Source: Limnobacter humi (GTDB lineage: Bacteria > Pseudomonadota > Gammaproteobacteria > Burkholderiales > Burkholderiaceae_B). From it: a DNA stretch of 64,000 nucleotides. The number at the start of each line of letters is the position of its first letter. Position 1 is the stretch's first letter. The notes under the pieces were generated by a model. It was not told where the DNA came from. It saw only the letters and a list, made by a program, of their open reading frames with translations, and searched no databases. The DNA is taken from positions 172,783 through 236,782 of the forward strand of contig NZ_JANIGO010000005.1 of assembly GCF_024518835.1 (NCBI RefSeq), in the 5' to 3' direction. The translations under genes were made by a program, and so were the position numbers. Of this stretch, positions 25,784-34,736 are shown piece after piece.

Positions 25784-27937
25784 ATGAAGTACCCTTCACG
25801 CTTGGGCATTGGCCTGTCCACAGGCCTGCTTTGCATTTCCCTCACCGGCTGCCTGGGTGGCGGCGACAGCGCATTGCTGGGCAGTGATCCATCAGGCAGC
25901 GGCACGCCCACCACGCCAACTGAAAATCCGAATCCCAATCCCAATCCGGTGCCTGTGGTGTTGACGGCCAACTCGGCCAACACCGACTTTGCCGGTACCA
26001 ACCGTGAATTTGAGGCCCCAGCGTGTAGTCAAAATGCGGACAGTCCACGCGCTGGCGGCGGCACCTTCAGTGTGAACCTGCAATCGGCCAGTGGCTACAA
26101 CATCGCATTCACGGTGTTCGAACCGGCGTCCTTCAATTGCAAACAGGGCAATCCACTGGTGCTGCATGGTCATGGTTATGGTGGTAGCCGCGAAACCACC
26201 GCGTCCGGTTTGCTCAAGCGCCTGGTGGACGCCGGTTCCGGCGTGATCAGCATCGACCAGCGCGGGTTTGGTGACAGTGGCGGCACCGTTCGAGTGATGG
26301 ACCCTGACTTTGAAGGGCAAGACCTGTTGCAGATTCTGGATTGGGCGGAAACCCACCTAGACTGGCTGCGCTATGCCAACGACAAACCGGTGGGCAACAA
26401 AAAGCTGAACCTGGTCTTGGGTTCAACCGGCGGCAGCTATGGGGGTGGTTATCAGTTGTTGATCAACAACATCGACCCCAAGCAGCGGCTGGATGCCATG
26501 ACACCGGACATCACCTGGAACGACCTGCGCTACAGTTTGAATCCCGGCGGTGCTTATGGCATCAAAGACTTCAAGCCCGCGGAGGGCGAAATCACGCCCC
26601 TTGGCACGGTCAAGTCGGGCTGGGCCTTGTTGCTGGTGGCGGGGGGTGAAAGTGGTTCGCTTCAGCCCAAACTGCAAGCCGGGCAGGTGCAAGCCCTGCA
26701 AACCAGCGGGCAGGACATGCTGATTCGCGAAACCCTGTTGCGCGGCTCGCTGGCCAACCGTTTCCCGGAAGGGGCCAAGGCGTTCTTCCGGTATCACAGC
26801 CCAAGCTACTGGTGCGATTCCGAAGTTCCTGGCGCGCAAACCTTCCTGCAACAAACAGTGACCGCCGGCCTGGCACCCAAAACGCCACCCGCGGTGGACG
26901 TGCTCTTTACCCAAGGTTTCCGCGACACGCTCTTTAACTTCAATGACGCCTGGCACAATGTGCAGTGTTATCGCCAATTGAAAGACAGCAAGGGCAAAGC
27001 GGCCGACGTTCGGCTATTGACCCACCAAAGCGGACACATCCTGCCCCTGTCGCCGTCCATGGTGCCCGGCCTGGCCGACCTGGCTGCCCAGGGTACGCAA
27101 AATGGCTTGAACGAGATTGAATTCCAGAAACCGGCAGGCCCATTTGCATGCGGCGCACTCAGCATTCAGGATGCCCAGTTCGCCTTCCTGGTGGAAAAGT
27201 TGTTCACCCCCAGCGAAGCGCAGGCCATTGCCAAAGTGGCCAACAACAAAGGCTTTGCTGAACTGGTTGCCAACAAAGGCAAAATTTGCGTCAGCCTGAC
27301 TGACGATGTGGGCGCCAGCCAGGCCAGCCCGAATTCGTCGGTGTGGGTGGATGAGAACGTCTTCTTTGCAGCCAACGGCCCAAGCATGAAAGGCGGCAAC
27401 ACCAAGTCAGCCATTGCGCCAGTGACCATCGACTTCACGCCAGGGGCCGATCCCACGTCGGTGCTGTTGAGCTCGGCTGGCGGGCTGTTGCGGTACCCCT
27501 TTGCACCGGCTGTATTCCCGATCGATTTGCCCGCCGGTGTGAACACCCTGGCCGGTATCACCACCGGGACCCTGGAGATTGCACCACCAGCGGCGCCCCT
27601 GATGAACCCAGCCTGCAGCCAGTTGAACACGGGTATCAATACCTCACCGATCGGTCTGCTGGGGCTGGACCCGGGTTGTGACCCCATGTTGTTTGTGGGG
27701 CTGGGCGTCAACCGCAATGGTGCTTGGCGACTCATTGATGACCAGGTCACTCCCATCCGCGGTTTTGGCAAGCGCCATGTGGAATTGAACGGCGTGGCCG
27801 AGCGCCTGGCCGACGGTGAAAAGCTGGGCCTGCTGGTGTATGGCTATCACCCCCAATACTTGGGAACCGGTTCCCGGGACGGCTTGTCGCCCGTGGTGGC
27901 TTTGAAAGGTAGCCTGAACCTTCCAGTCCTGAAGTAA
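25784..27937 (+). CDS. Lipoprotein of the alpha/beta-hydrolase fold, S15/CocE-like
   Basis: A 717-residue protein with a lipoprotein signal (lipobox LTGC, about residue 24) and a Pro/Asn-rich linker. An alpha/beta-hydrolase domain follows: oxyanion-type segment LVLHGHGYGG, strand SIDQRGFGDSGG, nucleophile elbow GGSYGG, and S15-like block MTPDITWNDLRYSL. The candidate acid is in GFRDTLFN and the candidate His in HQSGH. This pattern resembles X-Pro dipeptidyl peptidase/CocE-like hydrolases, acting on an ester or peptide substrate in the periplasm or at the outer membrane. The C-terminal 250 residues may be a beta-domain. GGAGA precedes the ATG at 25784; a start at 25739 would spoil the signal peptide. 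Confidence 0.85.
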   Translation: MKYPSRLGIGLSTGLLCISLTGCLGGGDSALLGSDPSGSGTPTTPTENPNPNPNPVPVVLTANSANTDFAGTNREFEAPACSQNADSPRAGGGTFSVNLQSASGYNIAFTVFEPASFNCKQGNPLVLHGHGYGGSRETTASGLLKRLVDAGSGVISIDQRGFGDSGGTVRVMDPDFEGQDLLQILDWAETHLDWLRYANDKPVGNKKLNLVLGSTGGSYGGGYQLLINNIDPKQRLDAMTPDITWNDLRYSLNPGGAYGIKDFKPAEGEITPLGTVKSGWALLLVAGGESGSLQPKLQAGQVQALQTSGQDMLIRETLLRGSLANRFPEGAKAFFRYHSPSYWCDSEVPGAQTFLQQTVTAGLAPKTPPAVDVLFTQGFRDTLFNFNDAWHNVQCYRQLKDSKGKAADVRLLTHQSGHILPLSPSMVPGLADLAAQGTQNGLNEIEFQKPAGPFACGALSIQDAQFAFLVEKLFTPSEAQAIAKVANNKGFAELVANKGKICVSLTDDVGASQASPNSSVWVDENVFFAANGPSMKGGNTKSAIAPVTIDFTPGADPTSVLLSSAGGLLRYPFAPAVFPIDLPAGVNTLAGITTGTLEIAPPAAPLMNPACSQLNTGINTSPIGLLGLDPGCDPMLFVGLGVNRNGAWRLIDDQVTPIRGFGKRHVELNGVAERLADGEKLGLLVYGYHPQYLGTGSRDGLSPVVALKGSLNLPVLK

Positions 27938-27971
27938 TTGCATCGGTAGTTTCTTACATTATTTTGCAATC

Positions 27972-28020
27972 TTGCCCTGGTGTTGTAGTGAATTCACCAC
28001 TGCACCGGGGCAAAGTTTTT
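27972..28020 (+). terminator. Intrinsic terminator after the hydrolase lipoprotein gene
   Basis: An 11-bp stem with one G-T wobble (27972-27982 with 28003-28013) and a 20-base loop, followed within 3 bases by five T residues. The following 150 bases, up to the DUF1302 gene, hold its leader; I see no convincing promoter there. Confidence 0.7.
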
Positions 28021-28169
28021 AAGTGCTTCCCACATTGTTTATTCCGGTGATACATTTTTAGAACATTGCCTCTAACGCACTGGTTTGGAGGAACCAGCGC
28101 ATGGCGGCAGTTCAATGACTCTAAAAATGATTAAAAACAGCGCCCCCAAGGGCGTGCAACGGAGGTGAC

Positions 28170-29963
28170 ATGTCCAAACTCGCGTCTTTTTCGCGTTCTC
28201 GTACCAGTGCGTCTGTGCGCAGCATGATTGCAGTGGGTCTTCTAACCGCAGCGGCTTTGCCGGCGCATGCGGAAAATTATCAAGTTGGTGACTATGACTT
28301 GACGGTGAACTCCACGGTGAGTGTGGGCAGTTCCTGGCGGGTGGAGGGGCGCGAACCCCGGTTGATTGGCGCAAACAACGGCATGGGTGGTCGGGGTGCC
28401 AGTACAACAACCGATGACGGCAACCTGAACTACGATGCCGGAGACCGTTTCTCGACGGTGATTAAGGGCATTCACGAATTTGAATTGAAAAAGGCGGATG
28501 ACTACGGCTTTTTTACCCGGGTGAAGTGGTTTTATGACGATGCCCTGAATAATCGTGCAGTGGCCAAAGGCCATGCACCCAATGGATACATTCCCAACAC
28601 CGAGCTGAACGACAGTAGTTTCAACCCCTACAGCCGCTTTGATGGCATTGATGTGCTGGACGCCTACGGATACAAAAACACGGACATCAATGGCATGCCG
28701 TTGTCGGTCCGCCTGGGCCGTCAAGTGATCGGGTGGGGTGAAAGTACGCTGATCTTCAGCCCGCTGAGCGGCATCAACACCCTGGATTTGTCAGCATTGC
28801 GACGCCCTGGTGTTGACCTGAAGGAAGCCTTCACCCCGTCGGAGCATCTCTACTTCAACCTTGGCCTGAATGACACCACCAGCCTGGAAGCGTTTTATCA
28901 GCTGAAGTGGCGCAAAACCGTGACGGAAGGCTGTGGTACCTACTTTGCCTCCAACGATATCGCAGGGGATGGTTGTAACTTTGTATCGGTGGGGCCTGAC
29001 TCCAACGCCGCATTGACTGGTGGTGTGGGCGTATTCCGGACACTGGACGTTCAGCCCAAAAACAGCGGCCAATTTGGTGTGGCCTTGAGAAAGTACTCTA
29101 CCGATTTGGGCGCAGAATTTGGCGCCTACTACACCCAATACCACAGCCGTTTGCCGATTATCAGCGCGGTCAAGCAAACCACAGCCAGCCCGTTTTCTGC
29201 AAAGTACCTGCTGGAGTATCCGGAAGACATCGGCGTTTTTGGTTTGAGTTTTGCAACCAATGTGGGCTCCTGGGCTTGGTCGGGGGAAGTGACATACTCG
29301 AAAGACGTGCCGCTGCAGTTGAACACCGCCGATCTGTTGCTTTCCGTATTGAACGCCGGTTACGGAAGCGCCTCTTATTTTGGTCAGCGGTATAACGCAG
29401 CCGCTGCTGGTCAAAAGGTCAGCGGTTTCGACACATTCGACGTCACCCAAATCCAAAGTTCGGTGATCAAACAGTTTGATCGGGTCTTGGGTGCCAGCCG
29501 CTACTTGTTCCTGGCTGAGGTGGGAGCAACCTTTGTATCGGGCCTGCCTGAGGCAAAAGGCGTCGCTGGTGCCGGTGGTATTGCTGGGGCAAGGTACGGA
29601 CGTAGCCCCGTATTCGGTACGGCCAACGGCAGTTTGTCTGCGCCTGATGCGGTGTCTTCCGGCGGCTTTGTCACTGACTTTGCCTGGGGCTACCGTGCCC
29701 GTTTGACTGGCGAGTACCGCGATGCCCTCGGCTCCATCGACCTGTTCCCGCAAATTTCGTGGGCGCATGACGTCGACGGCTGGTCGCCCGAACCCGGTCA
29801 AGCCTTCAATGAGGGCCGGCAGGCGCTGGGCTTGGGATTGGGCTTTGAGTTTGATGCAAACACGAAGGCCTCCATTAACTACGTCAAGTTTGTGAATTCG
29901 GCCGCTTATGACGTGTTCCGCGACCGCGACTTCATCAGCTTGTCTGCCTCCTACTCTTTCTAA
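28170..29963 (+). CDS. DUF1302 family outer-membrane protein
   Basis: A 597-residue protein with a clear signal peptide (cleavage after AHA, about residue 32). A beta-strand-rich body full of aromatic/Gly alternation follows, and the C-terminus ends in Phe (LSASYSF), typical of outer-membrane beta-barrels. The N-terminal segment and GRQVIGWGESTLIF match the DUF1302 family, porin-like proteins often found near lipid- or sterol-related exported proteins in Proteobacteria. GGAGGTGAC immediately precedes the ATG and supports this start. It is preceded and followed by terminators, so it is probably monocistronic. The substrate is unknown. Confidence 0.85.
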   Translation: MSKLASFSRSRTSASVRSMIAVGLLTAAALPAHAENYQVGDYDLTVNSTVSVGSSWRVEGREPRLIGANNGMGGRGASTTTDDGNLNYDAGDRFSTVIKGIHEFELKKADDYGFFTRVKWFYDDALNNRAVAKGHAPNGYIPNTELNDSSFNPYSRFDGIDVLDAYGYKNTDINGMPLSVRLGRQVIGWGESTLIFSPLSGINTLDLSALRRPGVDLKEAFTPSEHLYFNLGLNDTTSLEAFYQLKWRKTVTEGCGTYFASNDIAGDGCNFVSVGPDSNAALTGGVGVFRTLDVQPKNSGQFGVALRKYSTDLGAEFGAYYTQYHSRLPIISAVKQTTASPFSAKYLLEYPEDIGVFGLSFATNVGSWAWSGEVTYSKDVPLQLNTADLLLSVLNAGYGSASYFGQRYNAAAAGQKVSGFDTFDVTQIQSSVIKQFDRVLGASRYLFLAEVGATFVSGLPEAKGVAGAGGIAGARYGRSPVFGTANGSLSAPDAVSSGGFVTDFAWGYRARLTGEYRDALGSIDLFPQISWAHDVDGWSPEPGQAFNEGRQALGLGLGFEFDANTKASINYVKFVNSAAYDVFRDRDFISLSASYSF

Positions 29964-30000
29964 AAACCACAGAACTTCGCAGCCCACGGGCTGTGACCTC

Positions 30001-30027
30001 AAACCCGGCCTTGGCCGGGTTTTTTTA
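30001..30027 (+). terminator. Intrinsic terminator after the DUF1302 gene
   Basis: A perfect 10-bp stem (30001-30010 with 30013-30022) closed by a 2-base loop (effectively a tetraloop) and followed by a run of T residues to 30027. Confidence 0.9.
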
Positions 30028-30135
30028 CGCCAGCTGCTTTCCCAACAGCATCAGCAATGCTGCACTGCACGATCCTGTAAAAACTTGATACATTAGTGAA
30101 AATCACACCCAGCAATCACATTGAGGAGCAGGCGC

Positions 30136-30933
30136 ATGCGTCGCGTGGTATTCAACCAAAAAGGTGGCGTGGGCAAGTCCACCATCACGGCCAACCTGGC
30201 TGCCATTGCGGCCAATGCGGGTCTTAAAACCCTCTTGATCGACCTGGACCCCCAGGGCAATAGCACCCAGTACATCACCGGGCAGGGGGGTGAGGCGCTG
30301 GAATACACCCTGGCCGACCTGTTTGACCAGGCCTTGAACTTCAAGATTCGACCCAAGCAAGCCAGTGAATTCATCAGCGAAACACCGTACGAAAACCTCG
30401 ATGTGTTGGCCAGCCATCCCGCGCTGGAGGAGTTGCAGGTGAAGCTGGAAAGCCGTTACAAAATTTTCAAGCTGCGGGAGGCGCTGGACGAGCTGGGTGG
30501 ACGGTACGACCGCATCTACATCGACACCCCGCCAGCGCTGAATTTTTTCTCCCGCTCTGCGCTCATCGCCGCCAACAGCGTGCTGGTGCCGTTCGATTGT
30601 GACGAGTTTTCACGCCGGGCCCTGTACAACCTGCTCGATTCTCTCAACGAAATTCGGGCTGACCACAACCCGGGCCTGGCCCTGGAAGGCATCGTGGTGA
30701 ACCAGTTTCAGCCCCGAGCCAGCTTGCCGCAAAAGCTGGTGGCCGAGTTGCGCGAGGAAGGTTTGCCCGTGTTGCCCACCACGTTGTCATCGTCGGTCAA
30801 AATTCGCGAAAGCCACGAGGCCTCGCAGCCCATGATCCATTTCATGCCCACCCACAAACTGGCGCAGGAATTTATTGCCATGCATGAAGAACTTGAGCGC
30901 GCAGCGGTCAAGGCCGGTCGAAAGGCGGCATAA
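30136..30933 (+). CDS. ParA/MinD-like P-loop ATPase (orphan)
   Basis: A 265-residue ATPase with the deviant Walker A motif KGGVGKST at the N-terminus, switch strand LLIDLDPQGNST and Walker B-like strand IYIDTPPALN, as in ParA, Soj and related partition or positioning ATPases. GAGGAG about 8 bases before the ATG supports this start. No ParB-like gene is adjacent. A second ParA-like gene lies 2.6 kb downstream, with a penicillin-acylase-family gene in between. Orphan ParA proteins often position protein complexes (chemoreceptors, pili, storage granules); the cargo here is unknown. Confidence 0.9.
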   Translation: MRRVVFNQKGGVGKSTITANLAAIAANAGLKTLLIDLDPQGNSTQYITGQGGEALEYTLADLFDQALNFKIRPKQASEFISETPYENLDVLASHPALEELQVKLESRYKIFKLREALDELGGRYDRIYIDTPPALNFFSRSALIAANSVLVPFDCDEFSRRALYNLLDSLNEIRADHNPGLALEGIVVNQFQPRASLPQKLVAELREEGLPVLPTTLSSSVKIRESHEASQPMIHFMPTHKLAQEFIAMHEELERAAVKAGRKAA

Positions 30934-31017
30934 GCCGTCCACCATGGCAGGCCCCTGTCACGCGGTTGTCATGCGGCAGGGGCACACTGATGGCTTATTC
31001 AGCTCAACGTGATCGCC

Positions 31018-31152
31018 ATGCGCGCAGCCATTCAACACCTTCACACTTTGGCCAGCCAACTGGGCCTGCGTGTCCAATCCATCCGTAGCCAGCGCCAGCA
31101 GCGCGTGTTTCAACGCAGGTTGGGCAAATTGATTTCCTACGGGTTGCGCTAA
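31018..31152 (+). CDS. Possible 44-residue Arg/Gln-rich small ORF upstream of the acylase
   Basis: ATG at 31018 to TAA at 31150-31152 encodes a short, very basic peptide with helical character (Q/R/L-rich). It is in the same frame as the acylase gene, whose GTG begins 18 bases after this stop. No good ribosome-binding site is visible. It may be a true small leader peptide, the former N-terminus of the acylase cut off by a stop codon, or chance. Confidence 0.3.
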   Translation: MRAAIQHLHTLASQLGLRVQSIRSQRQQRVFQRRLGKLISYGLR

Positions 31153-31170
31153 AACCGCGACCGTTCCCCC

Positions 31171-33468
31171 GTGTTCAAAACCCTGGGCCCTTCGCGCAGC
31201 CGCGTCTTCAGGGCGGTGGCCCGCTTGCTGGCCCATGCAGCCAGCCGCTTTGGCTGGTTGTCGGTGCGGTATCCAACCTTGTCATTGCAAGCGCGGCTGG
31301 ACCAATTCAACGCGCTGAACCTCAGCCTTGAGCCGGGCACAGTCATTCGCTTCAACGATCATTTTGTTCCCTACGTCACAGCCCAAACCGATGCGCAAGC
31401 GGCCTACGCACTCGGATTGATCACCGAATTTCAGCGCGGTCCGCAGTTGCAGTTTCTCAAGCGTTTGGCGCAGGGGCGCCTGTCGGAAATGGGTGGGTCG
31501 GGCTTTGTGGACATGGACCACCTAATCCGCTTGCTGGACTTTGCCAAAGCCGCCCCCGCCATGTGGCAGGCCATGCCTGCCGACAGCCGGCAATGGGTTG
31601 AGCAATTTGTACTGGGATTGAATGCTGTGCAGACCAAACGCCCCCGCGGCGTGGATGAAAAGTTGCTGGGTATTCGGCCTGAGCCCTACACCCCACTGGA
31701 CGTGTTACTGCTTGGGCGCCTGGCGGGTGCCGATGTCAATTGGTCCATTTACTTCTCCCTGATTGAACAACGCCACAACCATGATTTTGTGCACTGGTGG
31801 CGCAAGCTGCGGCAAGTGGGGGCCGGTGTGCTCACCAGCTTTGAGTTGCCCGAGTCTGCTACACAACCCACTGTGGCGCAGCGCCTGGCCGACTTCCTGT
31901 CCGAGTTGGGGCGCTCGGGTAGCAATGCCTTTGCCCTGTCGGCCCACAAAACCAGCACGGGCTTTCCACTGTTGATGAACGACCCCCACTTGGGTCAGCA
32001 CCTGCCCAATGTCTGGATGTTGGTGGGCTTGCACAGCCCGTCTTATCAGTGCGTGGGGCTGATGTTTCCGGGGGTGCCCGTGTTGGGGCTTGGGCGGAAC
32101 CCCGATGTGGCATGGGGCGGCACCAATCTGCGCGCGGCAGCGTCCGATTGTGTCCGCCTGAGTGACGACGATCAGGCCCACTGCACGGATGTCGATACCC
32201 GCATTCGTGTGCGTTTTTCCTGGTCCAGGCGTCGGCGTTTGCGCCACTCCCGTCATGGCCCGGTGCTGACCGATTGCCCCGCGTTGGGTCGCCTGTTTGG
32301 TCAGGAAACCCTGGCTTTGCGTTGGGCTGGCCATTGGGTCACCGATGAAGTCACCAGCTTTTTGCAAACCATGCGGGCTCACACCGTGAGCCAGGTGCAT
32401 GCCGCCATGGCGGGTGTTGGCGTAACCCCTTTGAATGTGCTGGCTGCAGACCGGCATGGCAACATCGGCCATGTACTGGCCGCCACCTTGCCCCATCGGG
32501 ATGGCTTTCCGGAAGAGGACTGGGTACTGAGCAGCGACTTGGCCACAGCCAGTTGGTCGCATCGTCGGTGTGCAAACGACTTTCCACAAATCATCAACCC
32601 AGCATCGGGTTATTTGGTATCGGCCAACAATCGGCCTGCCGATGCACCAGGCTTGGGTTTTCTGTTCAATGGGGATGACCGAGTTGCCCGTGCCCAGCAG
32701 CTGCTCAACGCCAAGGGCCGCTTGTCCACGGATGAGCTGCTGGCCATCCAGCGCGACGTTACTTCACCCAAGGCGGCCATGCTGGCCCGTCAGCTGGCGG
32801 ACTACTGTGCCCCACACCTTCACCGCACCGACCACCTGGTGCTGTGCAAGGCAATCACACATTGGAATGGTCAATACAGTGCGGACAGCATGGCCGCCCT
32901 GCAAATGGAATTCTTGCTGACTGCCCTGGTTCGTCTGCTGGCCCGTCTGCGTTTGAAAGACAGCGTTCCCAGCCTGATGCATGAATGGACCTATCTCACC
33001 GATGGCTTGATGGAGGATCTCCAGGCCCTCACCTCGGCAGAGCGCGCGCAGCATGTGCCCGCCTGTGTGGACGAAGCATGTCGCATGGCGCAGCGTTGGC
33101 AAATGTGGGGCAACCTGCACAAAATTCGACCGCGCCATGTGTTGGGTTATCTGCCCATTCTGGGCAAGCTATTTTCTGCACGCTCCTTCCCGGCTTCTGG
33201 CTCGCGTGAAACACTCATGAAAAACGCCCATGGACTGATCACGGGTTTTGATGAGACCAGTTACGGTTCGCAAAGCCGCCATTGGTCCTGTTTGTCCCAC
33301 CCGGATGCCAACCATTTCGTGCTCTTGGGTGGTCAGGACGGCTGGGTGGGTAGCCAGTTGCTGGTCGACCAAATCCCCCTGTGGCAAGCGGCACAAACCA
33401 TCCAGATGCCCCTGTTGCCGCAGACGGTGGACACCCTCTTTACCCATCGCCTTGGCACGCTAGAATAA
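31171..33468 (+). CDS. Penicillin-acylase-family (Ntn) amidohydrolase
   Basis: A 765-residue protein of the penicillin acylase/acyl-homoserine-lactone acylase family. The hallmark is the autoprocessing junction GRSG/SNAF, which makes Ser251 the N-terminal nucleophile of the mature beta chain. MNDPHLG follows about 20 residues later, as in the family. These enzymes are normally periplasmic heterodimers cleaving amide bonds of acylated substrates. The start is unusual: a GTG with no clear ribosome-binding site or signal peptide, and a stop codon 18 bases upstream in the same frame. The first 40 residues are basic with a weakly hydrophobic stretch. Substrate (N-acyl-homoserine lactone, beta-lactam or other amide) cannot be told. 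Confidence 0.85.
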   Translation: MFKTLGPSRSRVFRAVARLLAHAASRFGWLSVRYPTLSLQARLDQFNALNLSLEPGTVIRFNDHFVPYVTAQTDAQAAYALGLITEFQRGPQLQFLKRLAQGRLSEMGGSGFVDMDHLIRLLDFAKAAPAMWQAMPADSRQWVEQFVLGLNAVQTKRPRGVDEKLLGIRPEPYTPLDVLLLGRLAGADVNWSIYFSLIEQRHNHDFVHWWRKLRQVGAGVLTSFELPESATQPTVAQRLADFLSELGRSGSNAFALSAHKTSTGFPLLMNDPHLGQHLPNVWMLVGLHSPSYQCVGLMFPGVPVLGLGRNPDVAWGGTNLRAAASDCVRLSDDDQAHCTDVDTRIRVRFSWSRRRRLRHSRHGPVLTDCPALGRLFGQETLALRWAGHWVTDEVTSFLQTMRAHTVSQVHAAMAGVGVTPLNVLAADRHGNIGHVLAATLPHRDGFPEEDWVLSSDLATASWSHRRCANDFPQIINPASGYLVSANNRPADAPGLGFLFNGDDRVARAQQLLNAKGRLSTDELLAIQRDVTSPKAAMLARQLADYCAPHLHRTDHLVLCKAITHWNGQYSADSMAALQMEFLLTALVRLLARLRLKDSVPSLMHEWTYLTDGLMEDLQALTSAERAQHVPACVDEACRMAQRWQMWGNLHKIRPRHVLGYLPILGKLFSARSFPASGSRETLMKNAHGLITGFDETSYGSQSRHWSCLSHPDANHFVLLGGQDGWVGSQLLVDQIPLWQAAQTIQMPLLPQTVDTLFTHRLGTLE

Positions 33469-33509
33469 GCGTTCGCCTTCTCATTCATTCCCCAGCAGGA
33501 CGGGCTTTT

Positions 33510-34142
33510 ATGAAGACTGTGATCGTTAGCAGCCGCAAGGGTGGTGCCGGCAAAACCACATTGTCATTAAACCTGGCCACTGAGGCCGCCCAGCAAGGCA
33601 AACGCAAGGTGGCGTTGGTGGACCTCGATCCGCAGGGCTCTAGCCTGTTTTGGGCCAGTCTTCGGGATCGAGGGCACCCCACTGTCCTGAAAGGCAATTC
33701 AGTCGACGTGTTTCTTACCCTGGGCGAATTGGAAGACGAGGGCTACGACACCGTGTTTCTCGACATGCCACCGACTGACAAAAAATGGATACGCGAGTCG
33801 CTGGGGCAGGCCGACTTGGTCATGATTCCCACCAAGCCCAGTCCGCTGGACATTCACAGCGCCACCAGCACCCTGGAATGGGCGCAGGAGGCCGGTGCAC
33901 GCGTGTCGTGGGTCATCAATGGCGCATCGCCCATCAGCAAGAACCCCGACATTGTGTTTGAGTTATTGAAAGCCACCCGCGTGCCCGTGTTCAAAACCAT
34001 TGTTCATGAGCGGAGCGACTTCGTCACCAGTCTCAGCCGCGGTTTGTCGGTCAGTGAAGCCGCGCCCAGCTCCAAGGCGGCTGCTGAAGTGGCCGAACTG
34101 TGGCGCGAAGTCAAAAACGCGCTGGCACGCACCGCGGCGTAG
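33510..34142 (+). CDS. Second ParA-like P-loop ATPase (orphan)
   Basis: A 210-residue compact ParA-type ATPase with Walker A KGGAGKTT at about residues 10-17, VDLDPQGSS, and strand VFLDMPPTD. It resembles the short ParA-like proteins (Par-like/VirC1/ParC type) that lack an N-terminal DNA-binding region. The ATG at 33510 gives the canonical N-terminus [12 protein letters not shown], so an upstream extension through the acylase end is rejected. It lies 41 bases after the acylase stop and 110 bases before a receiver-domain gene; the TadG-like gene follows that. A role in positioning an envelope machine is inference. Confidence 0.9.
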   Translation: MKTVIVSSRKGGAGKTTLSLNLATEAAQQGKRKVALVDLDPQGSSLFWASLRDRGHPTVLKGNSVDVFLTLGELEDEGYDTVFLDMPPTDKKWIRESLGQADLVMIPTKPSPLDIHSATSTLEWAQEAGARVSWVINGASPISKNPDIVFELLKATRVPVFKTIVHERSDFVTSLSRGLSVSEAAPSSKAAAEVAELWREVKNALARTAA

Positions 34143-34251
34143 GTTCAAGCACCGTCTGCACCAAAACAAGGCCTGTTTGCGCCATGGCAGGCCAAATTCT
34201 CAGGCACCGTTTTTGCTAAACAACGGGCAAATACCAATGCGTGAGGGGGTC

Positions 34252-34653
34252 ATGACAACAGTGCTGGTGGTGGACCGCAACCAATCAAGCCGACAGCAGT
34301 TGAAACAGGAGCTGCTCGACACGGGTCAGTTTGCCCGCGTTACAGCCTGTGAAGGGCTGCAAGCGGCAGACCTTTACTTGCAACAAGGCAACACAGTGGA
34401 TGTGATGCTGTGTGATTTGCCGGCAACAGCCCGTGCCCAGCAGGCCTTGGATCAACTTCGCAACAAACACCCAGCGCTGGGTGTGGTTTTTATCCAGGAG
34501 CGCGATCAGTGGATGGACAGCGTGGCACTCCGGAAGGCCGGGGCCGATGCGCAGGTGTTGCGCATGTCCTCGCCCATGGAGTTGATTGCCTGCGTGGCCA
34601 AAGCCTTGGTTGCACGCATTAAATCGGCCGGTAAACGGGCCAGTTCACAATAA
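34252..34653 (+). CDS. Stand-alone receiver-like protein, degenerate
   Basis: A 133-residue CheY-like single domain. Strand 1 TTVLVVDRN keeps one acidic residue (Asp8) of the usual acidic pair. The phospho-acceptor position is Asp55 in VMLCDLP. The conserved Lys near the end is lost: the segment reads LRMSSPME where LxKP is usual. GAGGGGG about 5 bases upstream supports the ATG at 34252 rather than the one at 34237. A TadZ/CpaE-like or pilus-related receiver is possible given the ParA-like gene before it and the TadG-like gene after it. Phosphotransfer is doubtful. Confidence 0.8.
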   Translation: MTTVLVVDRNQSSRQQLKQELLDTGQFARVTACEGLQAADLYLQQGNTVDVMLCDLPATARAQQALDQLRNKHPALGVVFIQERDQWMDSVALRKAGADAQVLRMSSPMELIACVAKALVARIKSAGKRASSQ

Positions 34654-34736
34654 TTTGGGGATCCCCCTCTCTTTAGGGTTCAGATTTGTGAGCAATTGTT
34701 GCAGAATCGGGTTAACTCCCTGTCTGCAGTTGCACC

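Noticed and set aside
25784..27937. 3-hydroxybutyrate oligomer hydrolase
   Set aside because: The nucleophile elbow and the MTPDITWNDL block fit the S15/CocE-like hydrolases better, and the length and lipoprotein signal do not point to that enzyme.
30958..31236. Leftward 92-residue open frame between the first ParA-like gene and the acylase
   Set aside because: No ribosome-binding site, no recognisable sequence, and it overlaps the acylase start.
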